DNA from: Collinsella sp. BA40
GTDB lineage: Bacteria > Actinomycetota > Coriobacteriia > Coriobacteriales > Coriobacteriaceae
Direction: 5' to 3'
Length of the DNA: 62,226 bases
Assembly: GCF_008014645.1 (NCBI RefSeq)
Contig: NZ_VOWY01000011.1
Location: 1-62,226 of the forward strand
Shown here one piece after another: positions 35,054-43,643 of this stretch; the first letter of the stretch is position 1; the number at the start of each line of letters is the position of its first letter. A program made the position numbers and the translations under genes. The notes under the pieces were generated by a model, which worked only from the letters and a program-made list of their open reading frames with translations, was not told the DNA's origin and did not search any database.

Positions 35054-35151
35054 TCATAGTGACGGAATATCACCGATGCAACGGCGGGGTTGTATCGTTT
35101 GGTATTGGCATGAATTCTTCACAGCGTTGTTCACCTTGGGTAAGGTTATGA

Positions 35152-35164
35152 TGAACCGAGTTCA
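35152..35164. promoter_or_regulatory. TetR operator 3
   Basis: TGAACCGAGTTCA, the same palindrome, 24 bp before the tetR start, where it would give autoregulation. Confidence 0.7.
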
Positions 35165-35187
35165 TTTGGGGCCCGAGGGAGGAACAT

Positions 35188-35772
35188 ATGGGAAGCAAGC
35201 CCGCGATAACACGGGAGGCCATTCTTTCGGTCGCGTACGAGCGCGCGCAGCGGGAGGGGATGGCGTCGTTGGGTATCCGCACGATCGCGAACGAGTGCGG
35301 CGTCGCCATCGGCACGATCTACAACTATTTCCCCGATAAGGCGTCGTTGGTGACGGAGGTCGTGGCCCGCTTCTGGCACGCGGCTATCGAGGAGGCCGGC
35401 GTGCTCACGCAGGCCGAGGAGCGTTCCGAGGGCTCCGAGGGCACGCTGATGGTGTACTGCCGCTGCCTCGCCCAGGGCCTTACGGAGTCGCTCGACCGTT
35501 TTCAGGCGAGCTGGCTGCGCGAGGCGGCGAACCTCGACGCACGCTCGCTGAAGCGTTCGCGCGAGGCCGAGGAGGAGTGCTTCCGCAGCATCTGCGAGGG
35601 TATCGCGCGCCATATCGAGGGCGACACGGCGATCCGTGCCCGCGCCCGCGAGGAATTCGAGACCGAGCAGCTGGCGAATTTCATCTGGAAGGGTATGTTC
35701 GCCTCCATCAAGATGGGCGATCCGTCCTGCAAGACGCTGTTCACGCTGCTCGAGATGGCGCTGTACGACTAA
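35188..35772 (+). CDS. TetR family transcriptional regulator
   Basis: 194 aa. N-terminal helix-turn-helix: ITREAILSVAYERAQREGM, then CGVAIGTIYNYFPDKASLV. The C-terminal ligand domain is unassigned. It is divergent from hsmA, and three TGAACnnnGTTCA sites lie between them. GGGAGGAAC precedes the ATG. The ligand is unknown. Confidence 0.92.
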   Translation: MGSKPAITREAILSVAYERAQREGMASLGIRTIANECGVAIGTIYNYFPDKASLVTEVVARFWHAAIEEAGVLTQAEERSEGSEGTLMVYCRCLAQGLTESLDRFQASWLREAANLDARSLKRSREAEEECFRSICEGIARHIEGDTAIRARAREEFETEQLANFIWKGMFASIKMGDPSCKTLFTLLEMALYD

Positions 35773-36008
35773 CGTTTCGAAGGGGCGGGCGCCGAAGGAC
35801 CGGGCCCGCCATCGCCTGCGCCGCCGTGCTTCGGCGCTTCGCGGGCACGATCGCCGCGTATTCGGTCCGCGTGCCCGGTGCGGCGCGGACGGGCCGGCCC
35901 TCGGCCCGGCGCAACGACCGCGAAGCCTGCACACTTCCCGGGCGGGTGCATGGTATAACAGGGAGACCATACTTGCGCACAAACACCTCAACCGAACAAG
36001 GCGCCATC

Positions 36009-36944
36009 ATGAGAACTTCCACCAACAACAGGGGCGGTTTTTCCGTCTACCAAAGCGCGCGCGATGCAGGGCGCGCCTCGCGTCCCGATGATCGGGAGGC
36101 GGACGGCCGCATGCCCCGTTCGGGTGCCGGCTCCACCGCCGTCCCCCGTGGTCCGCGTACGGTGCAGCTCACATCGGCGCGTCGCCCGGTGACGGGCACC
36201 CCGTACGCTCGCGATGCATATGATGGCGGTCGCTCGCATCGCGAGGGCGATCATGCGCGCGCTGCCGGTGCCGACCGTGCGGAAGCGGCGGACCGCGCGC
36301 CGCGAGGCGCGGCGGGCGCTCGGCGGACGCCGGATCGCGCGGGGGCGGGTCGGTCGCGCGGGGCGTCCCGGTCCGGCCGGCCGGCCGCCGTGCCGATGGC
36401 CGAGCGCGTGGCCGCTCGCGCCGCGAGCCGGCGTCGAAGCGAGGCGCAGCGCAACAACCTGATGAAATACGCGGGCGATAACGCGTTCGTCCAGCTGGTC
36501 TACGACATCGTCGCCGGGCGGTTTCGCTTCGTCTTCTACGCGGCCGTGGCGGCGGTTATCCTCGTGAGCCTGTACGGGCCGGTGGCCGACCTCTATGCCG
36601 CGCATCGCACGAACGCGATCCTGCAGGAGCAGCAGGCCATCGGGCAGCGCTATACCGACGATCTGCAGGGCCAGGTCGACAAGCTGCTGTCCAAAGAGGG
36701 CATCGAGAGCGCGGCGCGCGAGCAGGGGATGGCCAAGCCGGGCGAGCAGCCCATCATCATCGAGGGCCTTCCCGACGACGGCGAGGATTCCGGGATTCCC
36801 GGGAGCGCGAGCGATGTCGAGCGCGCCCAGCGCGAGGTCCTCGACAAGGCGCTCAACGAGGCGCCTTGGTACTACGAGGTGCTCGATTCGTTGTTCGGTT
36901 ATACGGGGCCGGTGGGTCAGGTGCCCTCGGCGCCCAGCGAGTAG
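36009..36944 (+). CDS. Septum formation initiator (FtsB/DivIC-like) with long basic tail
   Basis: 311 aa. Residues 1-155 are disordered, rich in Arg, Ala, Gly and Asp. One TM lies near 175-200 (FVFYAAVAAVILVSLYGPV), followed by a coiled coil (HRTNAILQEQQAIGQRYTDD) and the conserved IESAAREQGMAKPGEQPIII box of DivIC/FtsB. It is thus a type-II divisome protein with an unusually long cytoplasmic extension. No clear ribosome site is seen before ATG 36009, so the true start could lie elsewhere in the tail. ppx follows 11 bases later. Confidence 0.82.
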   Translation: MRTSTNNRGGFSVYQSARDAGRASRPDDREADGRMPRSGAGSTAVPRGPRTVQLTSARRPVTGTPYARDAYDGGRSHREGDHARAAGADRAEAADRAPRGAAGARRTPDRAGAGRSRGASRSGRPAAVPMAERVAARAASRRRSEAQRNNLMKYAGDNAFVQLVYDIVAGRFRFVFYAAVAAVILVSLYGPVADLYAAHRTNAILQEQQAIGQRYTDDLQGQVDKLLSKEGIESAAREQGMAKPGEQPIIIEGLPDDGEDSGIPGSASDVERAQREVLDKALNEAPWYYEVLDSLFGYTGPVGQVPSAPSE

Positions 36945-36955
36945 GGGGCGTGGCT

Positions 36956-37942
36956 ATGATGCGGGGACGCACCATGCGCGTGGCGACGATCGATATCGGA
37001 ACGGTCTCGTCGCGCTTGCTGCTGGCGACGCTCGAGGACGGGCGCATCGCGTCATCGAGCAAGCGCACGCATATCACCGATCTGGGCGAGGGCGTGGATG
37101 CGACGGGACGCCTGCTGGACGAGGCGATCTCGCGCGTTCTTGCCGCTTGCGCCGAGTTCGCCCAGCTCATCAACGAGTTTGATCCGTGCGCCACCGTGCT
37201 CACGCTCACAAGCGCCGCGCGCGATGCGAGCAACGGTGCGGTACTGCTCGATGGCTTGAGGGGGCTGGGGTTTTCACCCCAAGTCATTCCCGGCGAGGTC
37301 GAGGGCCGTCTTACCTTCCTGGGCGTGGCGCGCGATTTCGAGGGCGAGCGCATCGCGGTTGCCGATTCGGGCGGCGGGTCGACGGAAATCGTCGTTGGCA
37401 GCTATGTCGAAGGCGAGGCGCTTGCCGTGGAGGCGCTGCGATCGTTGGATGTGGGATGTCGACGTATAACCGAGCGCTTCGCGCTGGCAGGGCCCGTGGA
37501 CGAGGCGTGCGTAGAGGAGGCCGCGCGCTGGGCGCGCGGGGAGTTCGATGGCTATTGGGCCTCGCTGCCCGTGCGACCCGACCGTTTGGTCGCCGTGGGC
37601 GGAACCGTGACCACGCTGGTGGCGATGGCGCGCCGCATGGCGGCGTACGACTCGTCGCAGGTGCACCTGTCGGTGCTCGCCCTCGACGAAGTCGAGCGCG
37701 CGGTCGAGCGCTTGCGCGCGCTGGGCGCCGAGGATATCGCGCGGCTCCCGGGTATCCAGCCCAAGCGCGCTCCGGTGATCCTCGGAGGCGCGCTGGTGGT
37801 GCGCGAGCTCATGCGCGCGGGTGGCTACCGCGATCTTACGGTGAGCGAGAACAGCCTTATGGCCGGTATGGCCGCTACCGTGTTCGAGACGGTCGAGGGT
37901 GCATCTCCTACAATCGGATGGAGTCCGGCGATATCGCGCTAA
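36956..37942 (+). CDS. Exopolyphosphatase / pppGpp phosphohydrolase (Ppx/GppA)
   Basis: 328 aa, actin-like ATPase fold. It shows VATIDIGTVSSRLLLA, TLTSAARDASNG, IPGEVEGRLTFLGVA and the phosphate loop VADSGGGSTEIVVG, then GGTVTTLVAMA. It degrades polyphosphate or converts pppGpp to ppGpp; the sequence does not tell which. The start is ATG 36956 after AGGGGG. It lies directly behind the DivIC-like gene, a pairing common in Actinobacteria. Confidence 0.9.
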   Translation: MMRGRTMRVATIDIGTVSSRLLLATLEDGRIASSSKRTHITDLGEGVDATGRLLDEAISRVLAACAEFAQLINEFDPCATVLTLTSAARDASNGAVLLDGLRGLGFSPQVIPGEVEGRLTFLGVARDFEGERIAVADSGGGSTEIVVGSYVEGEALAVEALRSLDVGCRRITERFALAGPVDEACVEEAARWARGEFDGYWASLPVRPDRLVAVGGTVTTLVAMARRMAAYDSSQVHLSVLALDEVERAVERLRALGAEDIARLPGIQPKRAPVILGGALVVRELMRAGGYRDLTVSENSLMAGMAATVFETVEGASPTIGWSPAISR

Positions 37943-37975
37943 CAGCGTGCGCGGCGTGGTAGACTCTCTCATCAC

Positions 37976-38060
37976 GGGGGCGTGGCGGAATTGGCATACG
38001 CAGGAGACTTAAAATCTTCGGCCGAAAGGATTGTGGGTTCGAGTCCCACCGCCCCTACCA
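37976..38060 (+). tRNA. tRNA-Leu (UAA)
   Basis: 85 nt with encoded CCA. Acceptor GGGGGCG/CGCCCCT (G1-U72 wobble), type-II long variable arm, anticodon loop CTTAAAA giving UAA, and T-loop GTTCGAGTC. Confidence 0.95.
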
Positions 38061-38068
38061 TGGAATTT

Positions 38069-38096
38069 AGGCCCTCCGGCAACGGAGGGCCTTTTC
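38069..38096 (+). terminator. Terminator of tRNA-Leu(UAA)
   Basis: GGCCCTCCG and CGGAGGGCC with a GCAA loop, then TTTTCG. Confidence 0.85.
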
Positions 38097-38167
38097 GTTT
38101 ACGGGCGCCTTGCGGCGGACACGACCCCGGGAGGGCGCGGAGCCGAGCGAAAGGGGAGGCTGTCGGC

Positions 38168-38391
38168 CTCCTTGCCGTCACCGTTCCGCGTCGAGCCCCC
38201 CCGTCGCTCCTCGCCGCCACCGTTCCGCGTCGAGCTCCTCGTCGCTCCTTGCCGCCACCGTTCCGCGTCGAATTCCCCGTCGCTCCTTGCCGTCGCCTTT
38301 CCGCGTCGAGCCCCCCGTCGCTCCTTGCCGTCACCTTTCCGCGTCGAGCCCCCGTCGCTCCTTGCCGTCACCTTTCCGCGTCGAATTCCTT
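38168..38391. repeat. Six imperfect 38-bp tandem repeats
   Basis: Units starting CTCCTTGCCGTCACC begin at 38168, 38207, 38245, 38283, 38321 and 38358, spaced 37-39 bp. Each contains TTCCGCGTCGA and ends near CCGTCG. The units abut, without spacers, so this is a minisatellite. No convincing gene lies in 38097-38878. Confidence 0.85.
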
Positions 38392-38402
38392 GTCAGCGAC
38401 AT

Positions 38403-38690
38403 TTCCTGACGTAATTATTCGGCGGCAGGGCCCTTGCGTCAGATATTCGCGAGGATGCGGCTGGCGTGCATTATTTCTGACGAGGACAATCGCTGCCCGC
38501 GCTTTTCTCTCGCCAGCTAGCAGAATTCGGCCCCCTTGGCGTCAAAAAACCGCGCTCCGCACACCAGGCGTCACGTTTTGACGCGTCCCACGGGTTTCGG
38601 CGCGTTTTCCGACGTGAGCGTCCTTGGCGATTTGCTTTACGTCGGGAATCCGCGGGAAATCCGGCTTCCGTGCGCTTTTCGGACGTAAAG
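38403..38690. repeat. Array of alternating TGACG/CGTCA motifs in a gene-free stretch
   Basis: CTGACG at 38406, CGTCAG at 38437, CTGACG at 38477, CGTCAA at 38540, CGTCAC at 38569, TTGACG near 38578, CCGACGT near 38609, ACGTCGG near 38639 and GGACGT near 38681, mostly alternating in orientation. Short T runs flank several. No ORF here looks real; the stretch runs up to the PTS gene. Confidence 0.4.
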
Positions 38691-38878
38691 GCTTGGTGCT
38701 TCGTTTGCTTCGGCACGGCCCCGTGTCGATCCTCGCGCCGGTCGCCTTTCCCGATGCAAGCCCGACCGGCGCCTCATGATACGTTGCAATTGCATGTTTT
38801 GTTGTGCTTTCGTTGGCGTTTGTGCATGAAGGCGGTACACTTAGGGGCGCTATAGTGCCATGAAAGGAGACTTCATCC

Positions 38879-39163
38879 ATGAAGAAGATCGTTCTTGCTT
38901 GCGGTTCCGGCGTCGCCACCTCCACTGCCGTTGCGAAGAAGGTTGAGGCCCTGCTCGACGCGAACGGCTACGAGGGTGCCTACACCATCGTCCAGTGCGC
39001 CATCGCCGAGGCTGCTGCCAACTGCGCCGATGCCGACCTGCTGGTCGCCACCACCGTGGCTCCCGAAGGCATCACCTGCGCCTATGTGAGCGGCGTGCCC
39101 TTCCTCACCGGCATGGGCAAGGCCGATGCCGAGAAGCAGATCCTGGACGTCATGGCCCAGTAA
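38879..39163 (+). CDS. Orphan PTS galactitol-type IIB component
   Basis: 94 aa. MKKIVLACGSGVATSTAVAK carries the phosphorylated Cys 8 of the GatB/SgaB fold. IIB passes phosphate from IIA to the sugar bound by IIC; here neither IIA nor IIC is in the window. AAAGGAG precedes the ATG, and TATAGT about 30 bases upstream may be a -10. It could serve a remote PTS or act in regulation. Confidence 0.88.
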   Translation: MKKIVLACGSGVATSTAVAKKVEALLDANGYEGAYTIVQCAIAEAAANCADADLLVATTVAPEGITCAYVSGVPFLTGMGKADAEKQILDVMAQ

Positions 39164-39190
39164 GATCGCTGCCGAAATCGATCTGGTGTA

Positions 39191-39219
39191 AGCCCGGGCC
39201 TCTGGCCTGGGCTTTTCTT
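39191..39219 (+). terminator. Terminator of the PTS IIB gene
   Basis: AGCCCGGGCC and GGCCTGGGCT, TCT loop, then TTTCTTT. Confidence 0.8.
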
Positions 39220-39308
39220 TGTCACCGCTCCCTCGCGGAACTTTTTCAAAAAAAGTTGGAAATTCTCGCTTGTATCGCGCAGAGTTATTCGATACTATAA
39301 GACAGCAC

Positions 39309-39395
39309 GCGGGCGTGGCGGAATTGGCAGACGCGTATGGTTCAGGTCCATATGGGGGCAACCCCGTGAAGGTTCAAGTCCTTTCGCCCGCACCA
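39309..39395 (+). tRNA. tRNA-Leu (CAG)
   Basis: 87 nt with encoded CCA. Acceptor GCGGGCG/CGCCCGC, anticodon stem TATGG/CCATA with loop TTCAGGT giving CAG, long variable arm and T-loop GTTCAAGTC. Confidence 0.95.
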
Positions 39396-39404
39396 TCAAA
39401 TGTA

Positions 39405-39430
39405 AAAGGCTCCTTCGGGAGCCTTTTTGC
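39405..39430 (+). terminator. Terminator of tRNA-Leu(CAG)
   Basis: AAAGGCTCC and GGAGCCTTT with a TTCG loop and further Ts. Confidence 0.9.
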
Positions 39431-39494
39431 TATTGAAATCTTATAGTGCCTCCCCTTTGTTGCCCTATACGACCCGCGGAGCGTAGTTTCTCGC

Positions 39495-39600
39495 GCATGC
39501 GTATGGTCCTCTCTTTATGCGTATGCGTTTGTGTCGTTTAACGCCTCCATGGCGGTCCAACTGTATACGCATAATCAATTGGATGGCAAAAGGCATACGC
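39495..39600. repeat. CGTATG/CATACG cluster in a convergent intergenic region
   Basis: CGTATG starts at 39500 and 39520 (20 bp apart); TATACG at 39564 and CATACG at 39594 (30 bp apart) lie on the opposite strand. The 39431-39737 stretch holds no convincing gene. It lies between a tRNA terminator and the stop of a convergent gene. Confidence 0.5.
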
Positions 39601-39737
39601 ACAACGGGGGTTGTAGGGATAAAAATGTGCTCGGTATCGAAACACGCTTTGAGTCCTATAACCCGGATTGGCCTTTTCGTCCTCGGCGCACGGTGGAATA
39701 ACCGCTATGGCGCCGGCGAGGATGCCTAGGGTGTGCC

Positions 39738-40247
39738 CTACTCCTCGCCAGCATTCTTATCCAGGGACTCGGCGGCGGCATCCGAGGGGTCTCCCTTGCC
39801 GAACAGCCAGCCGGTAAGCAATCCCACAAGCGGCATCAGCCATTTGGCGAGCATTGGATAGCTCGCCGCAAGCACCAGGAACGCGAGGATGTTACCGCTC
39901 AGCAGGACAAAGACCATGGGCAGGCTGAAGATGAAGATCGCGGCGCGACCAGCGGTGCTTTTCCACGTATGGCGCAGGTAGATAACGCCGGAGTGCCAAA
40001 GAAACGCGAGCAGGAACATCGCGACGCCCCCGAAGAGCGATAGGCCGATCGCCGCGACCAGACCGTCCGTCTCGATGAACGGTGGGATTGCGTTACCCCA
40101 ATCGTCGACGCGTTGATCCAAACAAAACGACCAACTCCAAGCGAAGCCCATGACGCCGAACGCGACATCGATGAGGCACCCAATCTTACCGGTGCCGCGC
40201 CGCAGCGACCTGCCAAAAGAAACGTCGAACTTCGTCGGTATGCCCAT
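39738..40247 (-). CDS. Membrane protein of unknown function
   Basis: 169 aa. A basic N-terminus (SFGRSLRRGTGK) is followed by about four TMs: IGCLIDVAFGVMGFAWSW, LFGGVAMFLLAFLWHSGVIY, AAIFIFSLPMVFVLLSG and the MPLVGLLTGWLFG region; the C-terminus is acidic. The second ATG (40247) is used because GGGGG lies 6 bases before it and directly abuts the first. I do not recognise a family. Base composition is less G+C-rich than its neighbours, as in the next gene, which hints at a shared accessory origin. Confidence 0.65.
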   Translation of the reverse strand: MGIPTKFDVSFGRSLRRGTGKIGCLIDVAFGVMGFAWSWSFCLDQRVDDWGNAIPPFIETDGLVAAIGLSLFGGVAMFLLAFLWHSGVIYLRHTWKSTAGRAAIFIFSLPMVFVLLSGNILAFLVLAASYPMLAKWLMPLVGLLTGWLFGKGDPSDAAAESLDKNAGEE

Positions 40248-40329
40248 GACCATCCCCCGATCGTATTTCTGCGTGTCGGAACCCTATAGCTGGTGACCCG
40301 CTATAGGGACGAGCTGCTTTTCCAGTAGT

Positions 40330-41022
40330 CTAACCCGGCAGGAGGAAGAGCTGGTGAAAGCCATCGCTGAACTCGTTCTCGTCGAGGACCCAGCTGCCGT
40401 CCTCCTTCGCGAGCTTTATGGTGACGAACGCCATGTCCGTCTTTTTGGAAGAGAACGCCTTATCGTAGAACGAGCGCAGCTGCGCTTTTTGCTCATTGCT
40501 CAGCGCTCCGTCGTTGGTGTAGACCGATAGGCCGATATCACGTAGGTAGCGCTTGGCCTCATTCTCGAAATCGAAGTACATCTCGTAGATGCCGAGCACC
40601 TGGGCGTCGATGCGGACCGTTGCATACGGATTGTCGGAATCAGAGAAGGCGGACGCGCTCGAGATGTCAAAGGAAAAGGCTCCGATTGCGAGCTCTGCGA
40701 TCGGCTGCACATCGATGCCGAGTTCTTCGGGCGTTCGGGAAAAGTCGTCAAGGACGCTCTTTTCCATCCAGCTCGTGATGCGTTGGACGGCGTCGCTGTG
40801 CTGCGGGGAGTCAGGCGTCGTGATGTCGGAAAGCCGGTCCTCGACGAGGGTGCGGCATATCTCGGCATCCTCGCTGTGGAGTGGATCGGTGGGCACGTAT
40901 TCGTCGCTTGGGGGCTCAGCGGAGGTGGAGCTGAAGAACGATTCATATATGATGCTTCCGGCCTTGAAGGCTATGAGCATGAGCATGAAGATGAGCAGGG
41001 ACTGGATGGTTAGTCGTTTCAC
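40330..41022 (-). CDS. Membrane-anchored protein of unknown function, paralogue of the next gene
   Basis: 230 aa. One N-terminal TM (QSLLIFMLMLIAFKAGSII), then an extracytoplasmic acidic domain. It shares a plan with the protein encoded at 41095-42111: DSPQHSDAVQRITSWME, then DDFSRTPEELGIDVQPIAEL, a Tyr/Phe-rich beta segment, and a C-terminal wound motif WVLDENEFSDGF. The start is a GTG after CTGGAG. Function unknown; a secreted-domain cell-surface role is inference. Confidence 0.7.
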   Translation of the reverse strand: MKRLTIQSLLIFMLMLIAFKAGSIIYESFFSSTSAEPPSDEYVPTDPLHSEDAEICRTLVEDRLSDITTPDSPQHSDAVQRITSWMEKSVLDDFSRTPEELGIDVQPIAELAIGAFSFDISSASAFSDSDNPYATVRIDAQVLGIYEMYFDFENEAKRYLRDIGLSVYTNDGALSNEQKAQLRSFYDKAFSSKKTDMAFVTIKLAKEDGSWVLDENEFSDGFHQLFLLPG

Positions 41023-41094
41023 GGTTGCTCCAGGGGGTGGGGTGCTGGGGTTGCTTGCCGGTGTGCTGCCTGAAGGCGCCTCTTTGGGGTGGCG

Positions 41095-42111
41095 CTAGGC
41101 GGGCATGCCGAAGGCGTAGTCGCAGTAGCGCTCGAAGTCGTCCTCATCGACCCTCCAGGTTCCATCCTGGAGGGTGAGCCTCACGCACATCGTCGACTCG
41201 CGCGACCCCGTCTCGACCATCGCTGCCTGCAGGATGCCGGCGATATCGGTTTTCTGGGCATCGTCGAGCTCCTTGCCCTGCTTGATGTCGAGAAGGTAAA
41301 GCTCCTGATCGCGCAGGTAATCGTATAGATTGCTTTGGAACTCGAAGTACATGGTCATCATCGAGCATGACTCGATATCGAAGTAGACGGAGGCATGCGG
41401 ATCTTCGGCTTCTGGGAACGCGTTCGTGGAGCTCTCCTCGTAGACGAGCGAGCTTATGACCCATTCGGCGACGATTGAGGGGTCGGTTCCCAGCTCGTCG
41501 GGTGTGCGGCCGAAGTCCGTCTCGACGCGCTGGGCGAAGGCCGCCGCGATGCGGCCCGCCTCCGCGTCGTGCTCGGGGGAGCCCGGGAGCATGAGGTGCT
41601 CCAAGCGGGTGCTGGCGAGCTCGAGACTCTGGGCTTCGGGGGAGTTCTCGTCTTCTTCGAAGGCGGGTATGTCGTATGCGGGGACGTCGTAGGGATCCTC
41701 GGGCGTGCTGGGCGCGAAGGCGCCCGCCACGCAGCTCACGATGCCGCCGCCGATGGACAAGAGGAGGGAGAGCAGCCAGATGCCCAAAAACACTTTGAAG
41801 ATGCGGCCCGCGGTCCTGCCGGCGGACGTGCCGCGTGCCTGCTGCACGCGGTCGCGGCGGGAGGTCTCGCGCTCCTGCGCCGCCGTCGAGCGCTTGCGTG
41901 CTCGTCCCTTCGTCCGCTCGCTGCCCGATTCTCCCCGGGAGGTGGTCCCGGATTCGTCGGCGTCCCAGGGCCCCTTCGCTTCTCCGGCGTCGCGGCGTGA
42001 TTCCTCATGAGGTTCGTCTGCGACGTCGTAGGCCTCGGAGTCGGGGTCTTGCCAGGGGAGCGTGGGCTCGCCCGCGTTGAACGGGTCGGTGTTGGAGTCG
42101 CGCTTGGACAT
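41095..42111 (-). CDS. Membrane-anchored protein of unknown function with charged tail
   Basis: 338 aa. Residues 1-100 are a hydrophilic Glu/Arg/Ser tail, and a TM follows near 105-130 (IFKVFLGIWLLSLLLSIGGG). The outer domain is paralogous to the 40330 gene: GSPEHDAEAGRIAAAFAQ, then TDFGRTPDELGTDPSIVAEW, and the end motif WRVDEDDFERYCDY. GGGAGG lies 4 bases before the ATG. No known domain recognised. Confidence 0.7.
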   Translation of the reverse strand: MSKRDSNTDPFNAGEPTLPWQDPDSEAYDVADEPHEESRRDAGEAKGPWDADESGTTSRGESGSERTKGRARKRSTAAQERETSRRDRVQQARGTSAGRTAGRIFKVFLGIWLLSLLLSIGGGIVSCVAGAFAPSTPEDPYDVPAYDIPAFEEDENSPEAQSLELASTRLEHLMLPGSPEHDAEAGRIAAAFAQRVETDFGRTPDELGTDPSIVAEWVISSLVYEESSTNAFPEAEDPHASVYFDIESCSMMTMYFEFQSNLYDYLRDQELYLLDIKQGKELDDAQKTDIAGILQAAMVETGSRESTMCVRLTLQDGTWRVDEDDFERYCDYAFGMPA

Positions 42112-42389
42112 GGTGCCTCCCCGGCCGGAAATATGGATGGGCACAGTATAGCGTGGTGGCTTCGGCGGGGTTCCAAGCTTCGGCAGACGTTCCTTGTTGG
42201 TCTGCCTGCGCGGTTCGTGCGAAGTAACCGTGCCCCCTGGGGCCGTCGGCCGCCCGGCGCTTCCCGTCGTACCCCTTTCCTCGTAAAAAGGGCGTAATCG
42301 GGCGAAGCCCGTGCATGTAAACGACCGCGCTTGGGTAGCGTATGGGCATATGTGACCCTCGACCGCACCGCTATGAAAAGGAGCACCGC

Positions 42390-43643
42390 ATGATCGCATC
42401 CCCTTTGAGCGTCGCCGATCCCGCCGTCGCAACGGCCGTTGCCGATGAGCTCGTCCGCCAACGGCAAACCATCGAACTCATCGCGTCCGAGAACTTCACC
42501 AGCCCCGCCGTCATCGAGGCCGTGGGCAGCGTCCTTACCAACAAATACGCCGAAGGCTATCCGCGCCACCGTTACTACGGAGGTTGCGAGCGCGTCGACG
42601 TGGCAGAGGACCTCGCGCGCGACCGCGCATGCGAGCTCTTTGGCTGCAGATTTGCCAACGTCCAGCCCCACTGCGGCGCCAACGCCAACCTCGCCGCCTA
42701 CGCCGCGCTCGTCGAGCCCGGCGACACCATCTTGGGTATGAGCCTGGACCAGGGCGGCCACCTCACGCATGGCAGCCCGGTCAATTTCTCCGGCAAGCTG
42801 TATAACTTCGTGCCCTACGGCCTCGACCTCGCCACCGAGACCATCGACTACGACGAGCTCGAGCGCCTGGCGCGCGAGCACCGGCCCAAGCTCATCGTGG
42901 GCGGCGCGTCGGCCTATCCGCGCACCATCGACTTCGAGCGCATGGCCGCCGTCGCGCACGAGGTGGGGGCGCGCTTCATGGTCGACATGGCGCACATCGC
43001 CGGCCTCGTCGCCACGGGCGCGCATCCCTCGCCGGTGCCGTACGCCGATGTCGTCACCTCCACGAGCCACAAGACCCTGCGCGGTCCGCGCGGCGGGTTC
43101 ATTCTCACCAACGACGAGGACCTCGCGCGCAAGATCGACAAGGCCGTGTTCCCGGGCACCCAGGGCGGCCCGCTCATGCACGTCATCGCGGGCAAGGCCG
43201 TGGCGTTCGGCGAGGCCCTGCAGCCGGCGTTTGCCGAGTATATCGACCGCGTGGTGGAAAACGCCGCGGCGCTGGGCGAGGGCCTGGTCGCCGGCGGTCT
43301 GCGCCTCGTGTCGGGCGGCACCGACAACCACCTGTGCCTGGTCGATCTTACGCCAGCCGACGTCACCGGTAGGGACGCCGAGCGCTTCCTCGACGAGGCG
43401 GGCCTCACGGTCAACAAGAACTCGATACCCGGCGAGCCGCGTTCTCCGTTCGTGACCAGCGGTATCCGCGTGGGCTCGGCCGCGGGCACCACGCGCGGCT
43501 TCACAGCCGACGAGTTCCGCGAGATGGGCGGTCTTATCGCGCGCGTCGTGTTCGCGCGAGGCGATGCCGCCGAGGTGGCCCGCGCCCGCGCCCGCGTCGA
43601 CGAGCTTCTGGCAGCCCACCCGCTCTATCCCGAGCTGGGCTAG
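42390..43643 (+). CDS. glyA: Serine hydroxymethyltransferase
   Basis: 417 aa PLP enzyme. Converts serine plus tetrahydrofolate to glycine and methylene-THF. It shows [37 protein letters not shown], and the PLP Lys 228 in [20 protein letters not shown] precedes ATG 42390. proC follows in the same orientation, giving a small amino-acid cluster. The 278 bp upstream hold no recognisable riboswitch. Confidence 0.96.
   Translation: MIASPLSVADPAVATAVADELVRQRQTIELIASENFTSPAVIEAVGSVLTNKYAEGYPRHRYYGGCERVDVAEDLARDRACELFGCRFANVQPHCGANANLAAYAALVEPGDTILGMSLDQGGHLTHGSPVNFSGKLYNFVPYGLDLATETIDYDELERLAREHRPKLIVGGASAYPRTIDFERMAAVAHEVGARFMVDMAHIAGLVATGAHPSPVPYADVVTSTSHKTLRGPRGGFILTNDEDLARKIDKAVFPGTQGGPLMHVIAGKAVAFGEALQPAFAEYIDRVVENAAALGEGLVAGGLRLVSGGTDNHLCLVDLTPADVTGRDAERFLDEAGLTVNKNSIPGEPRSPFVTSGIRVGSAAGTTRGFTADEFREMGGLIARVVFARGDAAEVARARARVDELLAAHPLYPELG

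Noticed and set aside
38168-38391. CRISPR array
   Set aside because: Imperfect 38-bp repeats abut without unique spacers.
38471-38716. 81-codon minus-strand ORF in the gene-free tract
   Set aside because: No ribosome site, and Arg/Lys-rich sequence that follows from the repeat composition.
42112-42389. Glycine or THF riboswitch before glyA
   Set aside because: I could not find the conserved core motifs of either class in the 278-bp leader.
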